From assembly GCF_038235435.1 (NCBI RefSeq), contig NZ_CP151275.1:2542001-2606000 (forward strand): DNA of 64,000 nucleotides, written 5' to 3'. Under the pieces are notes generated by a model. That model made no database searches, was not told the origin of the DNA, and was given only the letters and a program-made list of their open reading frames with translations. Position numbers and translations under genes: made by a program. Positions 55,844 to 64,000 of the stretch are shown in pieces (position 1 is the stretch's first letter; every line of letters starts with the position of its first letter). The stretch comes from Niveibacterium sp. SC-1. Its GTDB lineage: Bacteria > Pseudomonadota > Gammaproteobacteria > Burkholderiales > Rhodocyclaceae.

Positions 55844-57744
55844 GCCAGCACCATGCCTTCGTCGTCATCGTCATCCTCTGGCCACTTCTGGCTGTCAGGC
55901 GCGACTTTTGGGCCTTTCAAAGGAGGCAGACGACTCTCGGGGTCTTTGTCGACGAGCTTTGTTCGCGCCAGCTCGGTGCCTAAGGCGCGCGATTTTTGGG
56001 GTGAAGACTCAAGGTCAGCACTAACGCCCGCCATTAGGGCAAAGACTGGATCCTCCCGCTCGGCCTCGGCCTGTGCGCGAAGTCCAACGCGCTCACTCAC
56101 CCTCCTGCGCATATCACGGGAATGCGGATAGCCCCATTGGTACATGGCGGCCAACTCGCCGATCACCTCGCCGGTGCCTTCGACCGCCCCTCGCACAGAG
56201 TGGTATCGACGAAAATCAAAGCTGACGAGCAACTTCTGCCCCACGAGGTCCCAGCGGTTCGCAAGACCGGCGCCCGAGTATTTGGCCCGATCCAGTTGAA
56301 TGTAAGGCTGAACTCCCTTAGTCCTGCTGCCCCGAATTGTGGGCGTGCAGACGACCGTCGTGAGCAGGCTGTCATCATGCCGATTGAGCGGGAGACTTCT
56401 TAGGAGCTGGGGTTTATCTCCATCATGCAGCCTTCCCGCGAAGACGGAGTTGGGCGTGCAGTAGCCTTGCCCTTCGCCGGGCAGCGTGTTTAGGTCGGCG
56501 ACTGTTCGAAATAGCATCCGAACGACGTGCGCCCAATCGAGTGGCGTATCACTGATATCCGGCCGACGATTGCGGCGTGGGTCCGTCACGGAATGGCCCG
56601 TAGTCGTGGGTAGCGACTGGAAAGGTCGTAGCACCTCCCGGATTTTTCGCTCGACTGCAGCTCGACGATACCAGCGGCGCACCGGACCGAAGTTGATCGC
56701 CCCTCCCACTTGGGAGAGAACCGCGGAGATGACACCCGCATCGAGATGCCCGAGTGCATTGTCAAGCCACAGCGTGCTCCATCCAATAAAGCGTGGTCGA
56801 TCGTCTACCGGGTCCGGCACTCCCCGAAAGACGGCTGGCAAGAGCTGGCTTGGCGCCAGGCACGAGAGGACCTGCTGGAGGGCTTCCCGAAAGTAGTCGG
56901 CGCTGACGCTACGGCCGAAATAGGGGTAGACAGCCATGATCCGGCCTGAAGATCCATCGACGGCGACAATAACGCTGAGCCGATCGATCTCACTGACTTT
57001 CAGATTGCCCTTTGAGTCGCCCCAGCAGATCGTGATCCGCACATCCAGCGTGCACTCATCTACGAGGAGCACGTCCATCGCGCAGTCCGGTCTCAGTGCG
57101 CCGGCTACTCCCAAGCCAATCTGCGCCCGGAGTCGTGCCTCCTCTGATTGGGTAGCCCCCAATCCGCCCCCCGGCACGCGTTGATAGAACTCCTTCAAAT
57201 ATCGGCCGATGGCCCTTTTGCCGCCATCTTGATTGCTCAGCGGATAGTCGGCCCCGCTCACGCCGTAGGCCGTGCAAAGAGAACGGAACTGCCCGTGCGC
57301 GACCGTTGGCGAAACTTCAGAGAGCGAGCTCTTGCTGAGCCAATCGTCGAGTCTCTGTGCGATATCTGGGTGTTGCCGCAAGAATGCGCGAAAGAGTCCA
57401 GCTTTGCCGCCCAGTTCGGTCGCGCTGCCCAAGAAAAGTAGCTTGCGGTGGTATGGCACCACACGGTGCCGCGGCACCGCGGCCCAGAATCCAATGATCT
57501 CCCCCTGATGCGCCGCCACTGTCAGCGCCCGATCGAGGCATCGGGCGAGCGTATTTCGGTCCACATGGAACCGAGCGCCCGCATGCGAGATCGGCATCCC
57601 TTCCTCGAGGTGGGCGAGCATCGCAGCTTTACGCCTTGCGAAGACCTCGCAGACGGCGCGTGATAGAGCCTTCTCATCGGGCCCCGGCCAGCGACTGAAA
57701 TCCCTCATGTACGCCGGTAGTGAGGCAAATTTCTGGCGTTTCAT
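55840..57744 (-). CDS. TnsB/TniA-like DDE transposase
   Basis: From the ATG at 57744 (GGAGGGAGG upstream, overlapping the TnsA-like stop as ATGA) the protein has 634 residues. An HTH region (ISHAGARFHVDRNTLARCLD) precedes the rve-type core. Catalytic residues are in place: D in VDECTLDVRI, D in LWLDNALGH and E in AAVERKIREVL. A Mu-type beta-barrel region follows. It would cut and join the 3' ends of the element. An upstream start at 57825 would overlap the TnsA-like gene further. Confidence 0.88.
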   Translation of the reverse strand: MKRQKFASLPAYMRDFSRWPGPDEKALSRAVCEVFARRKAAMLAHLEEGMPISHAGARFHVDRNTLARCLDRALTVAAHQGEIIGFWAAVPRHRVVPYHRKLLFLGSATELGGKAGLFRAFLRQHPDIAQRLDDWLSKSSLSEVSPTVAHGQFRSLCTAYGVSGADYPLSNQDGGKRAIGRYLKEFYQRVPGGGLGATQSEEARLRAQIGLGVAGALRPDCAMDVLLVDECTLDVRITICWGDSKGNLKVSEIDRLSVIVAVDGSSGRIMAVYPYFGRSVSADYFREALQQVLSCLAPSQLLPAVFRGVPDPVDDRPRFIGWSTLWLDNALGHLDAGVISAVLSQVGGAINFGPVRRWYRRAAVERKIREVLRPFQSLPTTTGHSVTDPRRNRRPDISDTPLDWAHVVRMLFRTVADLNTLPGEGQGYCTPNSVFAGRLHDGDKPQLLRSLPLNRHDDSLLTTVVCTPTIRGSRTKGVQPYIQLDRAKYSGAGLANRWDLVGQKLLVSFDFRRYHSVRGAVEGTGEVIGELAAMYQWGYPHSRDMRRRVSERVGLRAQAEAEREDPVFALMAGVSADLESSPQKSRALGTELARTKLVDKDPESRLPPLKGPKVAPDSQKWPEDDDDDEGMVLA

Positions 57745-58292
57745 GCCTCCCTCCTTGTCACCAGGGACCCCGCGTGCAGCTGGACCGACAGGTCGACATG
57801 AGCGAACCCTTTTGCGACGAGCCACCCTATCCCGCCGAGTTGTAGTCCCGGGTCTTCTTGATCCGCGAGCAAGGCCGACAGAGTAAGAGGCACCCGCAGC
57901 CTGCCCAACTGCTGCGTTTGGATGACTTCGAGCCTGAGGTCGTCACGCGCACAATAGGCTGCGGCCAGGAGCTTCATCCGACCCCAGTGCGCCATGAGTT
58001 GCTGACGGGTCGAGAGCATGGAACGATCAACCACGCCACTGATTGCGGGGGAGTCCGGCTCGACAATGAAAACCCGCTCGAAGCGCTTGCCCGCCGAGCG
58101 GAGCTCGATGGCAAGGTCTGCCGAGGCAGGCCACTGCTCGACGCAGGCATCTTTTCGCGAGTAATAGGTAACGACGTCGGGGTCGAGTTCAAGCTCGACC
58201 GCCCGGCATAGCGCTGCGTCAGATCCCAAAACAGCGGGCTCGCCGCGCCGTATCGAAGCCAGCCACCAGCAGTTGAAGAACGGCTTATTCAT
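57741..58292 (-). CDS. TnsA-like endonuclease, active site degenerate
   Basis: From the ATG at 58292 the protein has 183 residues. It is first in a tnsA-tnsB-tnsC-tniQ order, and the segment ELELDPDVVTYYSRKD matches the TnsA region ahead of the catalytic D. Position and size fit TnsA, but the active-site series seems lost: SDAAL where E is expected, D retained in SADLAI, and IVEPD where the V-K-P lysine is expected. The family call rests largely on position and this short motif. Confidence 0.6.
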   Translation of the reverse strand: MNKPFFNCWWLASIRRGEPAVLGSDAALCRAVELELDPDVVTYYSRKDACVEQWPASADLAIELRSAGKRFERVFIVEPDSPAISGVVDRSMLSTRQQLMAHWGRMKLLAAAYCARDDLRLEVIQTQQLGRLRVPLTLSALLADQEDPGLQLGGIGWLVAKGFAHVDLSVQLHAGSLVTRREA

Positions 58293-58534
58293 ACCCACCC
58301 CCGAGCATGATGAGCCGAGGCCGGATTCCAACCGAACGGTGCACTTCGAAAGATGCGCGCGCCAAGCGCCTGATAGGTACGTGTGCCAGCATGGCAGCCT
58401 CCTAGTTGGCGGCCTGCTCAGGCCGCAATCCGCCCCCGTGAGGGCGAGCCAGGCCGCGCGCAATTCCCGTTGACAATCGGGCATCGCGCAAAGACACTTA
58501 CCTTGTCAGGTCTCAAGTCTGGCAGAGGTACGTG

Positions 58535-58566
58535 AAAAGCCGCCGGCTGCAATCCGGCGGCTTTTT
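58535..58566. terminator. Rho-independent terminator between divergent genes
   Basis: AAAAGCCGCCGG and CCGGCGGCTTTT form a 12-bp perfect stem with a seven-base loop, followed by a T-rich run (CTTTTTGTTTTT). It can stop transcription in both directions. It lies between two divergent genes, where no terminator is expected, so it probably belonged to an older or unannotated transcript. Confidence 0.9.
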
Positions 58567-58742
58567 GTTTTTCGGCCTTGGACGATCAATGCATCGGTGC
58601 CTGGTCCTCCTCTCGTTCTGACGAGCGTGAAGCTGGCGGCCGTCCTCAGTGCTGGGCGCGCCGTCGGGCTTGAATCTGCTGGCGATTGTTGTGCATCCCC
58701 CTTCGGGAAATTTGCCGAAATTAAAGGGCGCTCTGCGAACGA

Positions 58743-60344
58743 ATGGACAAGCCGAGCTTTCTGGAAGAAGGCCTTAGCCGTCTGCTAGATGCGGCGCGGG
58801 ATAGCGGCGATTTGCCGGGGTCGTTGACCGGGATCGACGCAGCTGCGGTGGAGGAAATTGTGGCACTCCGTCGCAGCCATCCGTCGCCCCTAGCGGCGAT
58901 CTACAGCGTCGTTCCGAGCGATGTTCGGGTTCGCGATCACACAACGACCTGTGCAGCCATTGCACGATGGCTGGAGCGGGAGGCGCCCGGAGCGTGGCGG
59001 AAGGTTCGTTCCGTCCGGTGCAGGAAGGCCCTATTTGCGGCCTTCTGTGAATGGAAACATTCCGCGGGAGTCTTCGGTCCAGATTACCAGCGGGAATCTC
59101 CCGCGACCGTGGTCGCTCTTAGCCGGTGGCTGATTGAAATCTGTGCCCCCGGCTCGACGGTGCCTGCGATCCCGGTCATCTGGGCACTGGGCTTGCTTGG
59201 CACCACTACGCTTGCCTGGAAGCGAGCGCAATGCGAATTCTGCTTTCGCACGGCCCGCGCAGGCAGCCGCTACTGCGCGCATCACTCGCAACGCGTCTTA
59301 GAGGGTCGAACGGCCTCCGCAGCGGCGACGGCGTACCAGCGAGGAAAGCGGATTAGGCGCATTGCTGAACACGCGAAGTTGCTATTGCTCGCAGGCTTTC
59401 TCAGGCATGGCACCGACGCCAGCTCCCCCGGCCAAACGCTCATCCGCCACACCTTCTTCCCGAAAGCTGCTAGTTCAGAAGGGGCCCACGGGGAGCTAGG
59501 CACCCTACTCGCCGGGCTCGACCAGTGTCCCATTGTTGTTGGTCGGCTGCCTCCAGATTGGCGTGACCTTCAGCCCGATCGCCTTTTCGCCTGTTTGCGC
59601 CGGGAGTTGGATGCCGATGAGTTCGACGACGCTGCGTGGCTGCAGAAAATTCATGGAGCCGAGACGTGGCTCCGGTGGGAGCAGCTGTATTCGGAGCTGC
59701 GCATAGAGCGGAAGCATACCCACGATCAGGTCTCTCAAGCCGCGCTTCTGGCGGCCGAGGGGCTCAGCAACGTCGAGATCGCGAGACGACTACATGTGGC
59801 GCGCTCCACAGTTACGTCGTGGAAAAAGCGAAAACCCCAATTTGCAGCTGCATGCACAAAGCGCGATAGTGTCGCGGCAGGGCAAGACCTTGCACCCAGT
59901 CAGCGCATGCCTGAAGTGCTGCAGGTGGGCGGCGCCGAGCAGGAACGGCAACTATTCATGGCTGCGGCCCTCGAATTGAGAGATACGTGGCGACCCCGCC
60001 CGTTTGATCTTCGATCTCTGCGCACTTCAGCTCGCGAACTCTCGCTCGGCATATTCTTCGTCAAGAACTTCGATCTTGAGACCGCACTGGCCAAACGGTG
60101 CTTCGGACGTCGCTTGACACCAGACCGTCTCGCGAAGTGCTTGAACGCCATCGCCCGTCTCAGCTCATCGGACCGCATATCGGTTCGCAAGTGCCGCAGG
60201 CGCAAGGACGTAGTCCTCCTAGGTTTCCGATATTGGCATTCCTATCAAGAGCGACAGAGGTACGAAGGGATCTTTCGCATCGGTGAGATGCAAGCCCCTC
60301 GTAGCTCCATTCGCGCCTCTCCCATAGAGGTGACGCCTGCGTGA
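58743..60344 (+). CDS. Unknown protein with zinc cluster and HTH, divergent from the tns operon
   Basis: The 533-residue protein has no family I recognise. An N-terminal helical region is followed by a CxxC-x10-C-x-HH cluster (CEFC near 164, CAHH near 178), probably a zinc site. A clear resolvase/LuxR-like helix-turn-helix (AAEGLSNVEIARRLHVARST) lies near residues 336-360, and a basic region in the last quarter (RKCRRRKD). These are features of a DNA-binding target-site or regulator protein. It is head-to-head with the TnsA-like gene and may be part of the same element. Confidence 0.65.
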   Translation: MDKPSFLEEGLSRLLDAARDSGDLPGSLTGIDAAAVEEIVALRRSHPSPLAAIYSVVPSDVRVRDHTTTCAAIARWLEREAPGAWRKVRSVRCRKALFAAFCEWKHSAGVFGPDYQRESPATVVALSRWLIEICAPGSTVPAIPVIWALGLLGTTTLAWKRAQCEFCFRTARAGSRYCAHHSQRVLEGRTASAAATAYQRGKRIRRIAEHAKLLLLAGFLRHGTDASSPGQTLIRHTFFPKAASSEGAHGELGTLLAGLDQCPIVVGRLPPDWRDLQPDRLFACLRRELDADEFDDAAWLQKIHGAETWLRWEQLYSELRIERKHTHDQVSQAALLAAEGLSNVEIARRLHVARSTVTSWKKRKPQFAAACTKRDSVAAGQDLAPSQRMPEVLQVGGAEQERQLFMAAALELRDTWRPRPFDLRSLRTSARELSLGIFFVKNFDLETALAKRCFGRRLTPDRLAKCLNAIARLSSSDRISVRKCRRRKDVVLLGFRYWHSYQERQRYEGIFRIGEMQAPRSSIRASPIEVTPA

Positions 60345-60397
60345 TTCTTGTGACCGCACCGTCTTGGAGCGCCCCCACTGTGCGCGATTCTTGTGAC
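60339..60397. repeat. Two direct repeats after the zinc/HTH gene
   Basis: GCGTGATTCTTGTGAC (60339-60354) and GCGCGATTCTTGTGAC (60382-60397) differ at one base and are 43 bp apart. Tn7-like ends carry repeated TnsB sites, so this could mark a right end; no partner was found at the other side. Confidence 0.6.
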
Positions 60398-60698
60398 TCG
60401 CCAGGCTCCGGAATTATGCCCTTGGCATTTTTTCTGGACACAAAGACGCGCACAGGGAGCTGCACCTCTTGATATTCAAAGACTTACGCAAAGCCTGCTG
60501 CTCGTTCCATGTGTCGGAGCGCTTCAGCGCCCAAATCCCCCCGAACCCCGCCCCAGCGCTTGCACCAAAGTGCCTGTGTGCTTGCACCAAAGTGCAATTG
60601 CGCGGCTTCCCTCAGCGGCATATTTTCGGCCTTCAAGCGCAAGACTCAGTCGATCCGTCGCGAATCTCACGGATCCGGCGGTTCATGGAGGGTTCGAA
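60345..60698. other. Intergenic region before the adhesin
   Basis: No gene is supported. It contains the end of the direct-repeat pair and a tandem palindrome at 60558-60595. Confidence 0.5.
60558..60595. promoter_or_regulatory. Tandem TGCAC-N4-GTGCA-type sites before the adhesin
   Basis: GCTTGCACCAAAGTGC occurs at 60558-60573 and 60580-60595, two helical turns apart. Each holds a near-palindrome TGCAC-CAAA-GTGC(A). A regulator bound side by side here, about 105 bp before the start codon, is likely. Confidence 0.6.
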
Positions 60699-63600
60699 AT
60701 GGCCTCGCGTTCGCAGCTTGATCGCGCCGCTCAGACTGCCTTGCTTCGCCCCGGTGCTCTGGCGATGGCACTGGAGCCCCGCATCCTGTTCGACGGCGCG
60801 GCTGCGACGGCCGTCGAACAGCACGCCAGTGCGCCCGCAGCTGCAACGCCCACCGTGCCGACGACCGGTGCCGCGCCGCAGCCGACCGAGACGCGTACAA
60901 ACGCCGCGCCGCGGGACCTGGTGGTGATTGACAGTCGCGTGAGCCAGATCGACACGCTCTTGCGCAACGTCTCCAGCGACGCGCGCACCGTGGTGCTTGG
61001 CAGCAACGATGACGCACTCGCGAAGATCTCCTCGGCCCTGGCGGACATGGGCCAGGCTGCCAGCGTGCAGATCCTCTCCCATGGCAGCGCGGGCCAGATC
61101 GAACTCGGGAATCGCAGCTACTCGGCCGACACACTGCGGGAAGCCGCGGCGGCGCTGCAGGCCTGGAAGTCCCATCTGGCCGAGGGCGCGGATATCGATC
61201 TCTACGGCTGCAAGGTCGGTGCTGGCGAGGCTGGCAGAGCCCTTGTCGCGGAGCTCGCACGCACGACGGGCGCTGACGTGGCGGCCTCCGACGACGACAC
61301 CGGCTCGGCCCGTCTGGGTGGCAACTGGACGCTGGAGGTCCGGCAAGGTCTGATCGATAGAAGTCTTGCGCTGCAGGCAGAAGGCCTGGCCGCCTACGAC
61401 GCGCTCATGGCGAACGCCAATCCCGTCACTGGCTTCGATCAGGCGGGTAGCAACGCCCTGCTGGGCTCGCAGTTCACCTTCACGGTCTCGCTCAGCAACG
61501 CCTCCTCGCAGGACGGCTATGCGCCCTTTGTTGACCTCTTCTTGCCCGCAACTGGCAAGGATGGTGACGACGGCGTCAGTTTCGTGGCGGCCACCTATTT
61601 CGGGCAGACGCTGTCCACGCAGGTCGTCACCTTCGACGCCAATGGCAAGGCGACGCATCCGCTCGCCAAGGACTCCAGCGGCAATGCGCTGGTGATCGAT
61701 GCCGCGACCTACGGGATGCGCGCTGGCGACCAGTTGGTGGTCGTCCGGTTGCCTTACGCGGCGGTCAACAGTTCGCAGCCCGTCGTCTCGATCCAGGTCA
61801 CCGCCGTCATGAGCGACCTGGCGGATACCTCCCTGTCCGACGGCAGCCCGGACCTCGTCATCAAGGCGCGCGGCGGATTCCAGTACGGCAACGACACCTA
61901 CGACAACCCGACGACCGATCCCAGCATCGTCGAGGCCGGGGTACACAGCTACGCCGTGCATCCGACGCTCGTCACGCTCACGCAGTCCATTGACGTGCGC
62001 GAGGGCGAAACGGCCACCGGCCCCAACTATCCGCACACGCAGACGGTGAGCGTGACCCCGGGACCGGGCCAGGTGCTCACGAACGTGGACGTCGTCCAGG
62101 ACCTCCCCGACAACATCCAGGTAACCGCCATCATTCCCGGTGCGGGCGGCACCCTGACCTCGGTCACCCTGGCGGACGGGCGTGTCCTCACGAACGCGAC
62201 GGCCATCGATCTGGCCATCGCGAGCGACACGCTCTTCATCACGCGCTACACGGTCCACTACGCCAGCCTGAGCGGCGCCACGGATCAGCAGGTGCGTTTC
62301 TACGTGCCCGAGCATTCGGCGAACGGCCAGCCGGTGCTCGATCCCCAGACGGGGAACAGCGTGGTCATCAATTTTGCGGGCCCCAGCGCGACGGGCAGCT
62401 GGACGCCTATCGATCCGCGCGATGTCGTGGCGCCCGCGACCTCGATCGACTTCTCGGCCAGCGGCGACGGACTCAACGGCAGCCTGACCGCCAAGTCGAT
62501 CACCCTTGAAAAGAACGCCGAGATCGAGACGGACATCGGCACCCGCGGCCTGTCGCCTGGCGACACGCTGCGCTACACACTGGATGTCGCGCTCTCCGAC
62601 TATTTCGGCTTCGGCAAGACGCTGCTGAACCAGGGCCAGTTCACCATCACCGACACCGTGGGCGACGGCCAGACGCTCACCGGCACGCCGACCTTGAGCT
62701 TCACCGCAAACGGGGCCGGTTTCACGGTGGCCGCGGTCTACACCGCGAGCACCGACGCCGCCGGCGTCACCACGATCAGCGTCGACATCGCGGCCACCCT
62801 GCTCACCCTGCCCCAACGGCTCATCGGTGCCTTGGCCGGTGATCTCGCGATTGACGATGTGCTGCAAGGCGCCACCCAGGCGCACCTCCAGTACAGCACA
62901 ACGGTCGGCCAGAGCTATACCACGCCTTACCCGCCGCACAGCGACATCAACGAAGGTGACACGCTCACCAACGCCGCAACGCTCGCGGCCACTGTCCTGC
63001 AAGACCGCACCAACCTGACCGGTTTCAGCCAGAACGACAACAGCAGCACCCAGACCACGGTGCCTACGGACAACGTGGATGTGGAGCTGCTGTCGGTCAA
63101 CAACGGTGCGCCGCCTGCGAACGGCGAGTTGCGCCCAGGCGACGTGGTCACTTTCCGTCTGAGCTACGACCTCGTCACGGGCGACTACGAACAGCTCAAG
63201 CTCACCGCCTACCTCCCCCTCCCCCTCTTCAACCTGGGCCCGACCGGGACCATCTGGCAGAGCGGATCCCAGTCGGGCGAATGGGCGCTGGGCAGCGGGA
63301 ATACCAACGCGGACCCTACGGTCACGGTCCGGACCATCGCCGGCAACGCCCTCGAATTCGACTTCGGCGACTACGCCACCGCGATCACGACCGGGAGTCG
63401 CATCGAAGTCCAGTTCACGCTCACGGTGTCCGACCAGCCCTTCGCCGACAAGCGCGCCGAGACGATCCTCGCGCAGTCTTCACAGCAGACCACCATCACC
63501 GACCAACTGCTGATCTCCACGGATGCGACGGCCATCGCCTCGGTCGCCGAGCCCCTGCTCAGCGTCACCCACGGCGTGGTGTCGGCGACCCACGGCACGA

Positions 63601-64000
63601 CGGACGTCACAGGCTGGAGCCAGCCGGGCACCAGCGGACAGCCCTTCCCCGGCACGCTCACCGATCCGCAGAGCATCGTCGGAGACGTACGCGACATGGA
63701 CGGCGGCGATCGTCTTCGACTGGCCACGGCGATCGAGAACCTGGGCGGCGGCAGCGCCTTCGATGTCACCACCCAAGTCACGCTGCCCGCCGGGTTGAAC
63801 TTCACCGGTGGCAGTCTCGCCGCCGCCAACCTGCTCATCTATCGGGGCGACGGCACGCAGCTGGTCGCGGGCCAGGACTACAGCGTCAGCGGCAACGTGG
63901 TGACCTTCCTCGACCACAACGGGATCGCCACACTCACCGGCGGACGCTCCGGATCGGCCGCTGACCTGGCTGGCAGCAACCTCATCGTCATCACCTACGA
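60699..64000 (+). CDS. Giant adhesin with DUF4347-like region, cut by window edge
   Basis: An unbroken frame of 1100 codons runs from ATG 60699 (GGAGG seven bases before) to the right edge. The N-terminus has the LEPRILFDGA motif (residues 25-34), common at the start of large secreted adhesins. A DUF4347-like region follows (VQILSHGSAGQIELGN, DIDLYGCKVGAGEAGRALV). From about residue 240 it is Thr/Asp/Gly-rich with repeated beta-sandwich-like stretches (DVVTFRLSYDLVTG, GDTLRYTLDV). It has no classical signal peptide, which fits type I secretion of LapA-like adhesins. The complete gene lies mainly beyond this window. Confidence 0.85.
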   Translation, partial: MASRSQLDRAAQTALLRPGALAMALEPRILFDGAAATAVEQHASAPAAATPTVPTTGAAPQPTETRTNAAPRDLVVIDSRVSQIDTLLRNVSSDARTVVLGSNDDALAKISSALADMGQAASVQILSHGSAGQIELGNRSYSADTLREAAAALQAWKSHLAEGADIDLYGCKVGAGEAGRALVAELARTTGADVAASDDDTGSARLGGNWTLEVRQGLIDRSLALQAEGLAAYDALMANANPVTGFDQAGSNALLGSQFTFTVSLSNASSQDGYAPFVDLFLPATGKDGDDGVSFVAATYFGQTLSTQVVTFDANGKATHPLAKDSSGNALVIDAATYGMRAGDQLVVVRLPYAAVNSSQPVVSIQVTAVMSDLADTSLSDGSPDLVIKARGGFQYGNDTYDNPTTDPSIVEAGVHSYAVHPTLVTLTQSIDVREGETATGPNYPHTQTVSVTPGPGQVLTNVDVVQDLPDNIQVTAIIPGAGGTLTSVTLADGRVLTNATAIDLAIASDTLFITRYTVHYASLSGATDQQVRFYVPEHSANGQPVLDPQTGNSVVINFAGPSATGSWTPIDPRDVVAPATSIDFSASGDGLNGSLTAKSITLEKNAEIETDIGTRGLSPGDTLRYTLDVALSDYFGFGKTLLNQGQFTITDTVGDGQTLTGTPTLSFTANGAGFTVAAVYTASTDAAGVTTISVDIAATLLTLPQRLIGALAGDLAIDDVLQGATQAHLQYSTTVGQSYTTPYPPHSDINEGDTLTNAATLAATVLQDRTNLTGFSQNDNSSTQTTVPTDNVDVELLSVNNGAPPANGELRPGDVVTFRLSYDLVTGDYEQLKLTAYLPLPLFNLGPTGTIWQSGSQSGEWALGSGNTNADPTVTVRTIAGNALEFDFGDYATAITTGSRIEVQFTLTVSDQPFADKRAETILAQSSQQTTITDQLLISTDATAIASVAEPLLSVTHGVVSATHGTTDVTGWSQPGTSGQPFPGTLTDPQSIVGDVRDMDGGDRLRLATAIENLGGGSAFDVTTQVTLPAGLNFTGGSLAAANLLIYRGDGTQLVAGQDYSVSGNVVTFLDHNGIATLTGGRSGSAADLAGSNLIVITY

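Noticed and set aside
60558..60595. NtrC binding sites before the adhesin
   Set aside because: The half-sites TGCAC/GTGCA are right but the spacer is four bases, not the usual longer NtrC spacing, and no sigma-54 promoter is evident.
60633..63002. 789-codon open frame on the minus strand
   Set aside because: It is the antisense of the adhesin frame; Arg/Val/Gly-rich composition, no domain and no ribosome site. High-GC genes often leave open antisense frames.
1..64000. CRISPR arrays, rRNA or tRNA genes
   Set aside because: No regularly spaced repeat-spacer array and no rRNA or tRNA signature was seen on either strand.

Overview
The window is high-GC DNA from a proteobacterium, most likely a betaproteobacterium of the Burkholderiales. 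This rests on the H-NS type (C-terminal motif TGRGRKPRW), an IHF-beta-like protein, a PEP-CTERM protein, LacI regulators with GGTAGCGCTACC operators and general codon use. The species cannot be fixed from sequence alone.

Layout. (1) 1-12,600: a truncated, catalytically dead IS481-like protein at the edge, then a long minus-strand cluster. In transcription order it holds an ABC sugar transporter (binding protein, two permeases, ATPase), a GH3 beta-glucosidase, a chemoreceptor, a LivJ-type binding protein and a small carrier-protein-like protein. A LacI regulator diverges from it over several operator palindromes. (2) 12,900-17,600: a lone HipB-like regulator, a PEP-CTERM protein, an ExeA-type ATPase, a repeat-rich lipoprotein and a second dead IS481-like protein. 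(3) 17,858-27,957: a complete 10.1-kb Tn3-superfamily transposon of the Tn4651 type with 38-47-bp inverted repeats and a perfect 5-bp target duplication (CATCA). It carries tnpA, a tnpC-like gene, a tyrosine recombinase (tnpS-like), a coiled-coil KfrA-like protein (tnpT-like) and unknown cargo lying between the last two. (4) 28,100-31,500: a second, closely related LacI regulator with its own operators and a GH30 glucanase lipoprotein with a ricin-B domain. Together with the GH3 enzyme and ABC transporter this looks like a beta-glucan utilisation locus split by transposon insertion nearby.

(5) 32,100-53,700 is a defence and mobile-element island. A truncated hipA copy precedes a 1,474-residue NACHT/STAND-like protein with a probable C-terminal PD-(D/E)xK nuclease. 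An orphan tnpT/tnpS pair, IHF-like and H-NS-like proteins, an AbrB antitoxin, an S1/P1 nuclease and a frameshifted Xre/MbcA antitoxin follow. An intact hipA, whose 3' part is the source or sister of the truncated copy, then precedes a four-gene type II CBASS operon (patatin phospholipase, CD-NTase, E1/E2, JAMM protease). A tandem HAD_SAK-type protein follows. (6) 53,700-60,350: a Tn7-like tnsA-tnsB-tnsC-tniQ operon in which TnsB keeps its DDE residues but the TnsC-like and TnsA-like proteins have lost key catalytic residues, with a divergent zinc/HTH protein. (7) 60,699 to the end: the start of a giant adhesin with a DUF4347-like region, cut by the window edge.

The strongest leads are the degenerate Tn7-like operon, the hipA repeat that stands before two different defence systems, the giant STAND-nuclease protein, the dead IS481-like pair and the carrier-protein-like family that lacks the phosphopantetheine serine. 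No rRNA, tRNA or CRISPR array was seen.
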